From positions 1-43,125 of the forward strand of contig JAUHYL010000032.1 in the NCBI GenBank assembly GCA_030426545.1: 43,125 bases of DNA. The letters are read 5' to 3'. The translations under genes were made by a program, and so were the position numbers. Below are positions 1-8,330 of this stretch, one piece after another. The notes below the pieces were generated by a model. That model was not told where the DNA came from and did no database searches. It saw nothing but the letters and a program-made list of their open reading frames with translations. The stretch's first letter is position 1, and the number at the start of each line of letters is the position of its first letter. Origin of the DNA: Gammaproteobacteria bacterium (GTDB lineage: Bacteria; Pseudomonadota; Gammaproteobacteria; Pseudomonadales; Halieaceae).

Positions 1-933
1 GCCAACGGCTGGACTTTTACCTGGATCAACACCGCGCGCGGTATGGCCCACGTCTGTCTGCGCCAGGTTGACCCGGCCGAGGTATACCGGCTGATGCGCG
101 AAGAGAACATCACCATGTTTTGTGCCGCGCCCACGGTGTTGATCAGTATTGTGAATGCGCCGGAAGAAAGCCGGGCCGGAGCACCGCGCGGCATTCGCCT
201 GTTTACGGCGGGCGCGCCGCCAGCGGCGGCAACTATAGAGATGGTGGAGCGCGATCTTGGTTGGGAACTGACCCACGTTTACGGCCTGACGGAAACTGCG
301 CCACTGATTTCTATCTGTGAAGACCTGCCTGAACATCGGGAGCTTGACGACCAGGCGCTGGCCACCGTCAAGGCGCGCCAGGGCGTGGAACTGGTCAGCT
401 CGGGCGAGTTGCGTGTAGTCGATGAAGAGGGGCGCGCCGTCCCCCGCGATGGCCAAACACTGGGTGAGATCACCGTGCGCGGCAATGTTGTGATGCAGGG
501 TTACTACAATGATGTGGAATCAACGGATACCGCCATTCGTAACGGCTGGTTTCACTCGGGTGACGCTGCCGTCGTGCACCCGGACGGTTACATGGAAATC
601 CGCGATCGTTTCAAGGATGTGATCATCAGCGGCGGCGAGAACATCTCCTCGGTAGAGGTGGAAGGTTGCCTGCTGCGCCATCCCGCGGTGCTTGAAGTTG
701 CGGTGGTAGGCATGCCGCATGAAAAGTGGGGAGAATCGCCGCATGCGTTCGTCGTGCTGCAGGCGGGTGCTGACGCTGGCGAAGAAGAGCTCAAATCCTT
801 TGTGCGCGATAACCTCGCACGCTTCAAGACACCGCAGTGGGTGAGCTTCGTCGAAGAGTTACCCAAGACGGCCACGGGAAAGGTGCAGAAATATGTCTTG
901 CGCGGCAATCAGGCGGGCATCGCCAGACAATAG
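1..933 (+). CDS. Acyl-CoA synthetase, AlkK-type (AMP-dependent ligase), 3' part
   Basis: The reading frame is open from the first base of the window, so the gene is cut at its 5' end; about 310 C-terminal residues are visible. ANL-superfamily motifs are clear: YGLTETAP (core motif A5), then GWFHSGDAAVVHPDGY with the ribose-binding Asp, then RFKDVIISGGENISSVEVE (hinge and A8 loop), and PKTATGKVQK near the C-terminus with the catalytic Lys. The enzyme should activate a carboxylic acid with ATP to an acyl-adenylate and transfer it to CoA in the cytoplasm. The stretch WINTARGMAHVCLRQVDP resembles AlkK-type medium-chain acyl-CoA ligases and related methylmercaptopropionate ligases (DmdB); the acid used cannot be read from sequence. 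The gene ends convergently with the next one, 39 bp apart, with no clear terminator hairpin between them. Confidence 0.93.
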   Translation, partial: ANGWTFTWINTARGMAHVCLRQVDPAEVYRLMREENITMFCAAPTVLISIVNAPEESRAGAPRGIRLFTAGAPPAAATIEMVERDLGWELTHVYGLTETAPLISICEDLPEHRELDDQALATVKARQGVELVSSGELRVVDEEGRAVPRDGQTLGEITVRGNVVMQGYYNDVESTDTAIRNGWFHSGDAAVVHPDGYMEIRDRFKDVIISGGENISSVEVEGCLLRHPAVLEVAVVGMPHEKWGESPHAFVVLQAGADAGEEELKSFVRDNLARFKTPQWVSFVEELPKTATGKVQKYVLRGNQAGIARQ

Positions 934-972
934 CCGTGCTCGCCCGGCCATCGCGCCCGTGCGGCGTATCGA

Positions 973-1974
973 TCAGACGCCGAGCATCTGGCTGACAACC
1001 ACTTCCATCAGGGCCGCGCCTACCCAGGCCAGCGGTGGTATCAGCACATAGAATGCCAGCCGACGCCAGATGCTGATATCCAGTGGCCAGGTGTTCAGTG
1101 AGCGAACCCGGTCGCGACGCTGTAGCAGCAGCTCCAGCTTGTGCATCTCGTCAAGGCTGGTTTTTTCACTGGCGCTTTTGATCAGCGCGTCGATTTCAGC
1201 GCCAAGTTCGGCTTTGCGTGTTGCCATGCGCCTGTGGAGCGCCCACATCGGCCGCACCAGCAGGGCAATGGCGGCAGGCGTCGCTACCAACATTGCCGAC
1301 AGATAATTGTCCAGTCGAAACTGCGCATCCAGCGATTGTACGGTGGCGATCGCCATACTGCCGACGACAATCACCACGTCCAGCATGCCAACCCTGGCAA
1401 AGGGCTGAAGTTCGCTTTGTTCGAACAACGAAAACTCGATCGTCTTCCCCAGTGACGAAAAGATGCGCGCGATGTGCAGGCGAACAAAAAGCAGTCCGCC
1501 AATGCAGACCCAGAGAAATATCTGACCCAGAATGATACTGACACTGTTCCAGTCTCCGCGCAGCGCGGGATCAATCTGGGTGGCGGGAATGTTAAACGCC
1601 AACGCATAGACAAGACCACCGACAAGCCCGCTGGCCAGTGCACGCCCGGGAAACTTGATGATGTCAGCGCTGATGTTCTGCGCGGTTGTATTGCCGGCTT
1701 CGAGCTGGCGCGCGAGTGCGAGAGAATGGCGTTGCGTGACAAAAAAGCAGGCGAACATCCACATCGGAACCAGCACAAACAACAACAGCATGCCCACAAG
1801 CTGAGGCTGCGTGTGTATACCGATTGCGCTTAGATCCGCCTGCCATATTTTTGAGGGATAGAACATCGCCATGTTGAGAGCGATGATGGCAACGCAGGAT
1901 AACCATACTGAGTGCGGCGACCGAAACACGGCTTGATAGTAAAGGCTGTCCGGTATGCTTGCGCTGTTTGGCAT
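973..1974 (-). CDS. Multi-pass inner-membrane protein of unknown function
   Basis: The 333-residue product is not recognised. It shows about seven hydrophobic segments, roughly at residues 23-40, 60-80, 110-128, 146-170, 193-213, 222-244 and 305-330. A charged stretch between the last two (about 245-295, rich in Lys, Glu and Arg) could form a cytoplasmic helical hairpin or coiled coil. No catalytic or transport motif stands out. The ATG at 1974 is preferred; an in-frame TTG at 1998 would add eight residues. Neither has a strong ribosome-binding site. It lies 151 bp downstream of the molybdopterin oxidoreductase on the same strand and could be co-transcribed. A membrane anchor or quinone-linked partner for that enzyme is possible but not supported by any visible haem or cofactor motif. 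Confidence 0.75.
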   Translation of the reverse strand: MPNSASIPDSLYYQAVFRSPHSVWLSCVAIIALNMAMFYPSKIWQADLSAIGIHTQPQLVGMLLLFVLVPMWMFACFFVTQRHSLALARQLEAGNTTAQNISADIIKFPGRALASGLVGGLVYALAFNIPATQIDPALRGDWNSVSIILGQIFLWVCIGGLLFVRLHIARIFSSLGKTIEFSLFEQSELQPFARVGMLDVVIVVGSMAIATVQSLDAQFRLDNYLSAMLVATPAAIALLVRPMWALHRRMATRKAELGAEIDALIKSASEKTSLDEMHKLELLLQRRDRVRSLNTWPLDISIWRRLAFYVLIPPLAWVGAALMEVVVSQMLGV

Positions 1975-2125
1975 GTGTGGTCCGGTCGCGATCAACAAGA
2001 TTGACGGTGTGATTGGCTGTAGCGAGTTGCGGCAAACGAATACTTGAGGAGAAACGGCGCGCGATTACCGGGGCATCCCACAATCCCGATGTCGCGAATT
2101 GTGTGCCTCGGCAGAAAAGTTCTAC

Positions 2126-4246
2126 TCAACACGGAGTCACTTCCACTGGCACGCTATTGAGCGCAGCGTTGCCCGAGAGCGCATCCAGCAGCCTGTCGTC
2201 GGTCAGGTCGTTGCAGCTGACGCCCGCATTGCGCACTGCGATGTCCATGCGCACGCCGGCACGACCGTGTCCGTAACCGTGGGGCAGGCTGGCGACGCCG
2301 GGCATGATTTCGTCGGTCGATTCTGCGGTCACGGTCAGTTTGCCCACGCGGGAACTCACTTCCACCATGGCGCCGTCTTCTATGCCTCGATCTGCCATGT
2401 CCTGCGGGTTCATCATCAGTGTGCAGCGATCCTTGCCCTTCACCAGTCGGTGAAAGTTGTGCATCCACGAGTTGCATGATCGCACATGCCGCCGGCCTAT
2501 CAGCGTCAGGGCGGTGTTGGAGCTTGTGCCAAAATGCTGCCGCACTCTGGCCAGGTCCGCCATGGGTTCGGGCGTGTTGCAGCGAATCTGTTTCTCCGGT
2601 GTCATAAGTCGGCCGGGCAGGGTGGGGCGCAACGGCCCCAGATCAACGCCAGAGGGATTGGCTTTCAGCTTTTCCAGGCTAAGCGCGTGTTCGCTGCCAC
2701 TGGTTGTACCATAAGGCCCGGACTGCAATCCCATATCAATAATCTGCGCAGGCTCGACGGCTGGCTGACTGTCCACGCCCAGTCTGGCGGCCAGTCGTTG
2801 GCCCAGTTCACTGAATATTTCCCAGTCGTGCAGGCTGCCCTCGGGCTTGTCGAAGATGGCGTCGTTGAAGCGCGCCGTATTGCGCACCGCGTTTAAGTGA
2901 AACGCCATGTCGTAGTGATCGTGTTCCAGCGGCGAGGTGGGCGGCAGGATGATATCGGCGTGGCGGGTCGTCTCGTTGATGTACGGGTCAAGAGAAACCA
3001 TGAAGTCCAGCTGATCAAGCGCGGCGTCCAGCTGGGCGCCGTTGGGTGTAGACAGCACCGGGTTGCCTGCGCCGGTAAACAGCACCCTGATACGCTCATC
3101 ACCCGCGTCTGTAATCTCTTCTGCGAGTGCGGCCACGGGTAGCTCGCGATCAAACTCCGGCAGCCCGCGCACCGTGCTGTGGTGGCGTGCAAATCCGCCG
3201 GGACTGCTGTGTTGCACATTATCCAGAGCGGGGCTGGTAAACAGGGAGCCGCCCTCTTTATCAAGATTGCCGGTGGCGATATTGATAATCTGGATGAGCC
3301 ACTGATTCAGTGCGCCAAACTCCGTTACCGACACGCCCATGCGTCCGTAGCAAATACCGGCCTGCGCAGCGGCCAGTTCGCGCGCGATGCGCCTCAGGGT
3401 ATCCGCGTCAATACCGGTTTGGACGGCGGCAAATTCGGGGGTGAAATCCGTGATGGCCGCCGCCACGTCTTCCAGCCCGGTGGTATAAGCCGCCAGATGT
3501 GCCGGGTCAGCCAGGCCTTCCTCGAACAGCGTATTGAGCACTGCCAGCAGAAACAGGACGTCACTTCCCGGGCGGATGAAATGGTGTTCGCTGGCCAGTT
3601 CAGCCGTTTCGGTCCGACGCGGATCCAGCACTACCAGCTTGCCGCCGCGCGCCTTCAGCGCTTTGATGCGCTTGCGCACATCTGGCACGGTCCAGATGCT
3701 GCCATTGGACGCGATTGGATTGCCGCCCAGCATCAGGAAGTAGTCGCTGCGATCGATGTCCGGTATCGGGAACAGTAGTTTGTGGCCGAACAGCCAGAGT
3801 GCGGCGAGGTGGTGTGGTAACTGGTCAACGGAGGTGGCGGAAAAGCGATTGTTGGTGCGCAGCAGTCGAAACAAATTTCCCTGGTGGGTCAGCATGCCGT
3901 AATTGTGCACCGCCGGGTTGCCGAGGTAGGCGCCAATGCTGTGCACGCCATGCTGCTGAACCGCTTCGGCCAGTGCCTGGGCTGTGCGCTCCAGCGCTTC
4001 ATCCCAGGTCTCTTCACGCCAGGTGACGCTGCCGTCTGCTGCAACCGTGCGGGCAACCGGCCTGCGCAACCTGTCCGGATCTTCGTGCAGATCCTTCAGC
4101 GCCACCGCCTTGGGGCAAATATGACCGCGGCTGAGGGGATCATTGGGGTCGCCCTTTATCGACAGTACCTGCTCGCCCTCGGTTTCGATGACGAGCCCGC
4201 AAATGGCCTCGCATAGGTGGCAGGCCCGGTAGTGTGTAGTGGACAT
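2126..4246 (-). CDS. Molybdopterin-dependent oxidoreductase (formate-dehydrogenase-like family)
   Basis: A 706-residue cytoplasmic protein of the DMSO-reductase superfamily. The N-terminus carries the [4Fe-4S] motif C9-x2-C12-x3-C16-x27-C44 (CHLCEAICG ... GHICPKA). Molybdopterin-guanine-dinucleotide binding regions follow, including LMLGGNPIASNGS and KLVVLDPRRTETAE, and a C-terminal molydopterin dinucleotide-binding domain includes MMNPQDMADRGIEDGAMVEV. There is no twin-arginine signal, so it should stay in the cytoplasm. No selenocysteine or Cys is evident at the expected Mo-ligand region (SATSVDQLPHH, about residue 140). The start at 4246 is supported by GGAG six bases upstream. No iron-sulfur, cytochrome or NAD-binding partner subunit and no FdhD-type gene is present nearby, so the electron partner and substrate are unknown. 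Confidence 0.92.
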   Translation of the reverse strand: MSTTHYRACHLCEAICGLVIETEGEQVLSIKGDPNDPLSRGHICPKAVALKDLHEDPDRLRRPVARTVAADGSVTWREETWDEALERTAQALAEAVQQHGVHSIGAYLGNPAVHNYGMLTHQGNLFRLLRTNNRFSATSVDQLPHHLAALWLFGHKLLFPIPDIDRSDYFLMLGGNPIASNGSIWTVPDVRKRIKALKARGGKLVVLDPRRTETAELASEHHFIRPGSDVLFLLAVLNTLFEEGLADPAHLAAYTTGLEDVAAAITDFTPEFAAVQTGIDADTLRRIARELAAAQAGICYGRMGVSVTEFGALNQWLIQIINIATGNLDKEGGSLFTSPALDNVQHSSPGGFARHHSTVRGLPEFDRELPVAALAEEITDAGDERIRVLFTGAGNPVLSTPNGAQLDAALDQLDFMVSLDPYINETTRHADIILPPTSPLEHDHYDMAFHLNAVRNTARFNDAIFDKPEGSLHDWEIFSELGQRLAARLGVDSQPAVEPAQIIDMGLQSGPYGTTSGSEHALSLEKLKANPSGVDLGPLRPTLPGRLMTPEKQIRCNTPEPMADLARVRQHFGTSSNTALTLIGRRHVRSCNSWMHNFHRLVKGKDRCTLMMNPQDMADRGIEDGAMVEVSSRVGKLTVTAESTDEIMPGVASLPHGYGHGRAGVRMDIAVRNAGVSCNDLTDDRLLDALSGNAALNSVPVEVTPC

Positions 4247-4457
4247 GGAATGCTCCGCTGTGCTGTGAAGCACCTAATATCGCAGAGTTAATGGCAGTTC
4301 GAAAGCGTTGCTGTTGTGGGAGCAAGGGGCCCCGTGCCAGGCAGGCCTGCGCCGGGCGAATGGCTTCGGGTGGTCAGCCACGTACCAGACCCATTGGCAC
4401 CCGGGATTTGCGGCCTTCCGATGCGCCGATTCCGCGCAGAGAATGTGTATCCGAGGC

Positions 4458-5528
4458 TTACGCCCTGTCGCTGCCGGCTTGTTCGTTGGCGCTTGCTGTT
4501 GGCGTTGCCTGGCTATCCGAGATAATTTCAGTGCCGCTGGTGTCGCCGAGAGTGCCGGGTGGTTCAGCACCGGCGGTGCTGGCGGTTTCTCTGTCCCCGA
4601 TTACGATGGTGCGAACACGGGTTGCATAGCGGCGTGGTTCCAAAAACAGGTTGTCTCGCTCGGCGATGGCGCGGATCACCTCCGCACCGAAGAAGAGGAT
4701 AATTGAGGTGTAGTAAATCCACAGCATGAGCACAAAAATCGAGGCCGACGCCCCACCCAGCTCGCTCAGTTTACTGTTGGCAATGTATAAGCCGATGCCG
4801 TACTTGCCCAGCAGCAGCATACCCGCAACCAACAGACTGCCACGGATTTTCAGCGTATCCGGAAGATACACGTCGGGTAGAAAGTGAAACATGCCATAGA
4901 TGACGCTGGTGATAAGGAAGACCAGAACCAGCATCTGCAGCAGTTGAACAATCACCAGCGCCGCGTCATTCAGTAGTTCGAACAGGTAGTCGTGAAATGC
5001 CAGCACCAGCGAGTCCAGCACCAACGAAATGATAAGTAGAAAGCCCAGGCTGAGAATAATCCCCAGCGAGATAACCCGATCCAGGATTTGTTTCAACAGG
5101 CCGGCGCTGGCTCTGGGTTGCACACGATAGATGTCGTTGAATGTCGATTGGATCTGCACAAAGATGTTGGTGGCAGAGAACACAAGGATGGCGATACCAA
5201 CAGCAAGTTGAAGCGCGCCCTGATTCTGGTTGTCCAGCGTGCTCAGCAATACGCTGATGCCCTCTGCTGCGCGCTCACCAAGCAAGGCCGCAAACTGCTG
5301 GGTAATCTGTTGCTGGAAGTTGATGTCCGCCGCCAGAACGCCGGCGACGTAGACCGCGATATAGATGATAGGCGCAATAGAAAACAGCGCGTAAAACGAC
5401 AGCGCCGCTGCGTTACGCAGGCAGTTGTCTGCGAACAGGCCTTTCACCGCGTTGAAAAAAATGGAAAAAGCGCCCGACAAACGTTGTAGTGCGCTGTGCT
5501 CGCGCTCGACATTGTGTTCAGTGCGCAT
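4458..5528 (-). CDS. YihY/BrkB family inner-membrane protein
   Basis: A 356-residue membrane protein of the YihY/virulence factor BrkB (UPF0761) family. The diagnostic N-terminal part reads NAAALSFYALFSIAPIIYI (about residues 39-57). About six transmembrane segments follow, with the family-like region LFHFLPD (here MFHFLPDVYLPD) and a late segment GGASASIFVLMLWIYYTSII followed by FFGAEVI. The C-terminal ~60 residues are polar, low-complexity and probably cytoplasmic. The ATG at 5528 follows GAGGA with good spacing. The molecular role of this family is not established; it was once annotated as ribonuclease BN in error. It lies in an apparent same-strand run with the DUF1328 and BON-domain genes, which suggests an envelope-stress or membrane-homeostasis context. 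Confidence 0.9.
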   Translation of the reverse strand: MRTEHNVEREHSALQRLSGAFSIFFNAVKGLFADNCLRNAAALSFYALFSIAPIIYIAVYVAGVLAADINFQQQITQQFAALLGERAAEGISVLLSTLDNQNQGALQLAVGIAILVFSATNIFVQIQSTFNDIYRVQPRASAGLLKQILDRVISLGIILSLGFLLIISLVLDSLVLAFHDYLFELLNDAALVIVQLLQMLVLVFLITSVIYGMFHFLPDVYLPDTLKIRGSLLVAGMLLLGKYGIGLYIANSKLSELGGASASIFVLMLWIYYTSIILFFGAEVIRAIAERDNLFLEPRRYATRVRTIVIGDRETASTAGAEPPGTLGDTSGTEIISDSQATPTASANEQAGSDRA

Positions 5529-5606
5529 CCTGGCGGTTCCTCACCACTTTATCCTGGTCTGGTATTGGCGACCTTTGAGCGTCGTATTGACTGTTCCCTG
5601 TCAGAG

Positions 5607-5622
5607 CAGCCGGGACCGGCTG
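5607..5622. repeat. Short inverted repeat in the gap upstream of the YihY gene
   Basis: CAGCCGGGACCGGCTG forms two 7-base arms around GA. It lies between the DUF1328 stop and the YihY start. The tight loop means only the outer pairs would form in RNA, and no T-run follows on either strand, so this may be an operator-like palindrome or chance in GC-rich DNA. Confidence 0.35.
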
Positions 5623-5715
5623 TGTGTCGGCCCCGGCCTTTTACCCTATGCAGATTGCCAGATGGCAGTTGGGCATTTCAAGCCGCGAAATTGCGGCAGC
5701 CCAGCGTTTTTCACA

Positions 5716-5874
5716 TTACGGTTTGCGCGCAGTGATCATGTGGACGACCAGCATAATAATGCCAATGATGAACAGCACCCAGGCAACCTGCCCCGCCACT
5801 GCTGCTACACCGGATGCGCCCAGTACGCTGGCTACAAGACCTACGATCAAGAATATCAGTGCCCAATTTAACAT
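5716..5874 (-). CDS. DUF1328 small membrane protein (YtjA-like)
   Basis: A 52-residue gene on the minus strand, read from ATG at 5874 to TAA at 5716. The protein begins MLNWALIFLIVGLVASVLG, continues through an Ala/Gly-rich turn (ASGVAAVAGQVAWV) and ends with a second hydrophobic helix and a short basic tail (ITARKP). Length, the opening MLxWALIFL and the two-helix layout match the DUF1328/UPF0391 family (E. coli YtjA). AAGGAG seven bases before the ATG is a strong ribosome-binding site. The function of the family is unknown. It sits 65 bp after the BON-domain gene and upstream of YihY on the same strand, so the three may form one transcript. Confidence 0.88.
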   Translation of the reverse strand: MLNWALIFLIVGLVASVLGASGVAAVAGQVAWVLFIIGIIMLVVHMITARKP

Positions 5875-5939
5875 GACTCTACTCCTTCGTTAGTGGTTTC
5901 ACGGTTTGTTTTCAGGTGGCTGTCAGCCAGGTCGCGCGA

Positions 5940-6554
5940 CTAGCTGCGTGCGACGTTCAGTTTGTTCTCGACGGAAGCTACGCCGTCAACATTCTTCGCG
6001 ATGCGTTCGGCAAGATCTCTTTCCTCTGAAGACGCTACTTCTCCTCGCAGGGTTACCTTGGCCGCCGCAACATCGACATTGATGTCCAGGCCGCTGGTTT
6101 CACTGTTTGCCAGCAGATCGATTTTCACTTCCGCAGCCAGCGTGGCGTCGGCTACTTTGCTCGAGAAGCTGTCGTTGGAAGGCTCCAGTTTCTCGCCGTT
6201 CACGACCGTCAGGCGGTTGTCGACGTGTTGAATGCCGTCAATACCCAGCGCAATCTGACCGGCCAGTTCCTTTTCCACCGCCGAGTTCACCTTGCCAGTG
6301 AGCAGTACGGTATCGCCCTGCACGTCAGGGTCGATGGAAAAATTGTTCAGGTGACGGTTTAACAGGTAGGCCGACTCCAGTTTCCCGGCTCGCCAGGCGT
6401 CGCGGGCCATTGCCTTGCTGTCGGACACAAACTCGCTCTGCGCTGCTTCGGTGTCGTCCGCGGCGACCTGGTCTGCGGCCAGTGCAGGCGTTGCCGCTAT
6501 CAGCCCCGCCATCAATGCGCCATAGGTGAGTTGTCTAAGTGCTGTGTATTGCAT
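5940..6554 (-). CDS. Periplasmic protein with two BON domains (OsmY-like)
   Basis: A 204-residue exported protein. The start at 6554 is chosen because AGGAGG lies six bases upstream and the next residues form a Sec signal peptide ending ATPALA|ADQ (about residue 26). Two BON domains follow. The first, about residues 60-120, has the pattern DVQGDTVLLTGKV and IDGIQHVDNRLTV. The second, about 135-204, has VDVAAAKVTLRGEV and NVDGVASVENKLNV. BON domains bind phospholipid or other envelope components, and OsmY-type proteins respond to osmotic and envelope stress. The N-terminal extension about residues 27-55 is acidic. The neighbouring DUF1328 and YihY genes on the same strand fit an envelope-stress group; this is inference from context. 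Confidence 0.9.
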   Translation of the reverse strand: MQYTALRQLTYGALMAGLIAATPALAADQVAADDTEAAQSEFVSDSKAMARDAWRAGKLESAYLLNRHLNNFSIDPDVQGDTVLLTGKVNSAVEKELAGQIALGIDGIQHVDNRLTVVNGEKLEPSNDSFSSKVADATLAAEVKIDLLANSETSGLDINVDVAAAKVTLRGEVASSEERDLAERIAKNVDGVASVENKLNVARS

Positions 6555-6872
6555 GTTTGTCCTCCTGGTGATTGGAAAGTCGCGTTGGAACGTTCTCCTT
6601 CGCGGTTGTGGTTCACGTGAGGAATAGCAAGCGGCGTGCCAGCTCCATGCGGGCAGGCGTAAGCTCCCGAATTCGTTTGGGTTTTGGGGAAGTGTCGGCC
6701 AGGGAAGCAGCCGGTTTGGTGGGAAGACAGGGGCGTAGTTTGGTAAATCTGACAAGCGGCGGGGCAATTTTACACGGCGTGGAATACCGTTGGGCCGGTC
6801 GATAGCGGAGTGAGAGGGCCGCTGCGGGCAGCGTGCCCCGGCGTTTCTAACTGCTGCGCGGCAGCTTGGGGG
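6555..6872. other. Intergenic region upstream of the BON-domain gene
   Basis: About 318 bp between the MgtC/SapB stop and the BON-protein start, both on the minus strand. It must hold the BON-gene promoter if that gene is transcribed separately, but I cannot point to convincing -35/-10 boxes. A plus-strand open stretch here has no ribosome-binding site and an unconvincing composition, so I do not call a gene. Confidence 0.5.
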
Positions 6873-7304
6873 TCAGTCCACGACTTCCTTCTTTAGATAG
6901 CTGGAAAGTTGAAACACAAGAAACCCTACGATGGACAGGGCGATTGCGATTTCGTACTTCTGATAGGCCACTGACAGGCCAATAGCACCGGTGAGCCAGA
7001 TGCCGGCAGCGGTGGCGGTGCCTGAGGTGCCCACATCGGTCTTGATGATGGAGCCGCCGCCGATGAAGCCCATGCCGGTAATAATGCCGTACATCACACG
7101 CGCTTCCGCGTCGGAGCCCTCGTAGACGCTCATGCCAACCAGCATGAAAGCACAGGAAGCGATGGCAACCAGCGGAAAGGTGCGCAACCCGGCCCCGTTG
7201 GCGCTGTGCTCCCGATTGAGCGCGATGGGCGCGGCAAGCAAGAGCGCTATGCCCATCCTGGTGAGGTTTTGAATGACCTCTGCCAGGTCGATGTTCAGTT
7301 CCAT
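6873..7304 (-). CDS. MgtC/SapB family membrane protein
   Basis: A 143-residue membrane protein of the MgtC/SapB family. The start at 7304 has GGAG just upstream; longer in-frame readings add a basic, non-family tail. Four hydrophobic segments are visible. The family core is well conserved: the Arg after the first helix (APIALNREHS), AGLRTFPLVAIASCAFM, then YGIITGMGFIGGGSIIK and GTATAAGIWLTGAIGLSVA. MgtC proteins are linked to growth in low magnesium and to control of membrane ATP synthase in pathogens; short environmental members such as this one lack the C-terminal ACT-like domain of true MgtC, so the role here is open. Confidence 0.92.
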   Translation of the reverse strand: MELNIDLAEVIQNLTRMGIALLLAAPIALNREHSANGAGLRTFPLVAIASCAFMLVGMSVYEGSDAEARVMYGIITGMGFIGGGSIIKTDVGTSGTATAAGIWLTGAIGLSVAYQKYEIAIALSIVGFLVFQLSSYLKKEVVD

Positions 7305-7691
7305 GGCTCTCCGGGGACGCTTTCGTAGCTGGAAAGAGGGGATTGTGCCGTGTGTGACCTGGCACACAAATGCCCAATTTGGCCGTCAACCTACGCCTGA
7401 CGCCGCGTTCCGGGGCGCACGGGGGGCGGAGCAACGCGGAATCTCCGCCCTCGCACATGAAAAGGCAAGCCAATTCATTGGATTGAGCGCCGAAAATGGG
7501 GCCAATATTTTCTAATATTTCCCTATTTTTCTATTTACATTCCCATAAGGTCAGTATTTGGCCACTTTTTATGTGCCCTAGTTCGCATTATTCCCTAGAA
7601 AGCATTTAATCCGCTAAAGATATTCCTAATATTGCCGATGGGGATGCCAAAAAAATCAACCCAAAGATCCTTAATGGACAAGGTGGACACA
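7305..7691 (+). promoter_or_regulatory. AT-rich leader upstream of the chaperone-usher-like cluster
   Basis: This 387-bp gap separates the divergent MgtC/SapB and subunit genes. Its right half (about 7500-7690) is strikingly AT-rich against GC-rich surroundings. It contains AATATT twice around TTCT at 7504-7519, CTAATATT at 7512 and again at 7626, and three similar words: TTCCCTAT (near 7519), TTCCCATA (near 7540) and TTCCCTAG (near 7590). No single sigma-70 promoter is convincing. The composition suggests a long regulated leader, possibly bound by H-NS-like or other AT-preferring proteins, but that is inference. Confidence 0.4.
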
Positions 7692-8318
7692 ATGAACATT
7701 ATATCAAAAAGGGGCGTACTTCTGGCCGGCGCTGCCCTCGCGGCGACGCTCAACAGCCCGGCTTCAACAGCGGCAACCGGTTCGGTAGCCGTGGATATCA
7801 CTTTCCCGCCGTTGGTGGTGCTTTATTACTATCCGAATATCGACATCACCGTCGACCCGGATGACCTTGAAGACGCCATCCTCAGCAATGCGAGTAACGC
7901 GCACCTGTCGTCCTGTACCCAGGGCACCAGCGGCAGCGTAACGGAACTGCAGTGTGAAACCTCCGCAGACCCGACCGCGCTCAGCTCGGCAACCGGGGTA
8001 TCTGGTGGCACGATCACCTATAACGCCAATATCACTGGCGACCCGACAGTAAGCACCGCCGTGGATGGCACGGTCAGCGTTTCCCTGGAAAACTCCTGGG
8101 CGGTACGCGCGCTTGCCAGCGGTCTGACCGCCAGCGTGGCGCTGAGCGGATCCGGTGACTTCAGTAATGAAGCGATTTCGCCGACTTCTCCGGACGCGTC
8201 GCTGACACTGGGTGGCGGTAACGACAACGTCGGCGATCTGAGCTTCGATGTAGACCTGGACAGCCTGTCTGGACTGACTGCATCTGACACTCTGACCATT
8301 ACCGTCACAGCTCCCTGA
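7692..8318 (+). CDS. Exported subunit candidate of chaperone-usher-like cluster (major pilin-like)
   Basis: A 208-residue secreted protein. The ATG at 7692 is preferred over upstream TTG/ATG options because AGGTGG precedes it and a signal peptide follows at once (basic ISKR, then a hydrophobic core, cleavage likely near PASTA|ATG). The mature N-terminus, GSVAVDITF then LVVLYYY, alternates small and hydrophobic residues as a donor strand would. The rest is Thr/Ser/Gly/Asp-rich with predicted beta-strand character, two Cys (SSCTQG and LQCETS) that could form a disulfide, and a beta-rich end (DTLTITVTAP). No pilin family is recognised with certainty. Being first in a cluster with a chaperone and usher, with 12 bp to the next gene, it is the likely main polymer subunit. 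Confidence 0.75.
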   Translation: MNIISKRGVLLAGAALAATLNSPASTAATGSVAVDITFPPLVVLYYYPNIDITVDPDDLEDAILSNASNAHLSSCTQGTSGSVTELQCETSADPTALSSATGVSGGTITYNANITGDPTVSTAVDGTVSVSLENSWAVRALASGLTASVALSGSGDFSNEAISPTSPDASLTLGGGNDNVGDLSFDVDLDSLSGLTASDTLTITVTAP

Positions 8319-8330
8319 CACGGTGAAGAC

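Noticed and set aside
5629-5643. GGCCCCGGCC followed by TTTT as a plus-strand terminator.
   Set aside because: No plus-strand gene lies upstream of it, and the stem is only four pairs with a two-base loop.
6572-6805. 77-codon plus-strand frame in the gap upstream of the BON gene.
   Set aside because: No ribosome-binding site, no recognisable sequence, and antisense to the probable leader of the BON gene.
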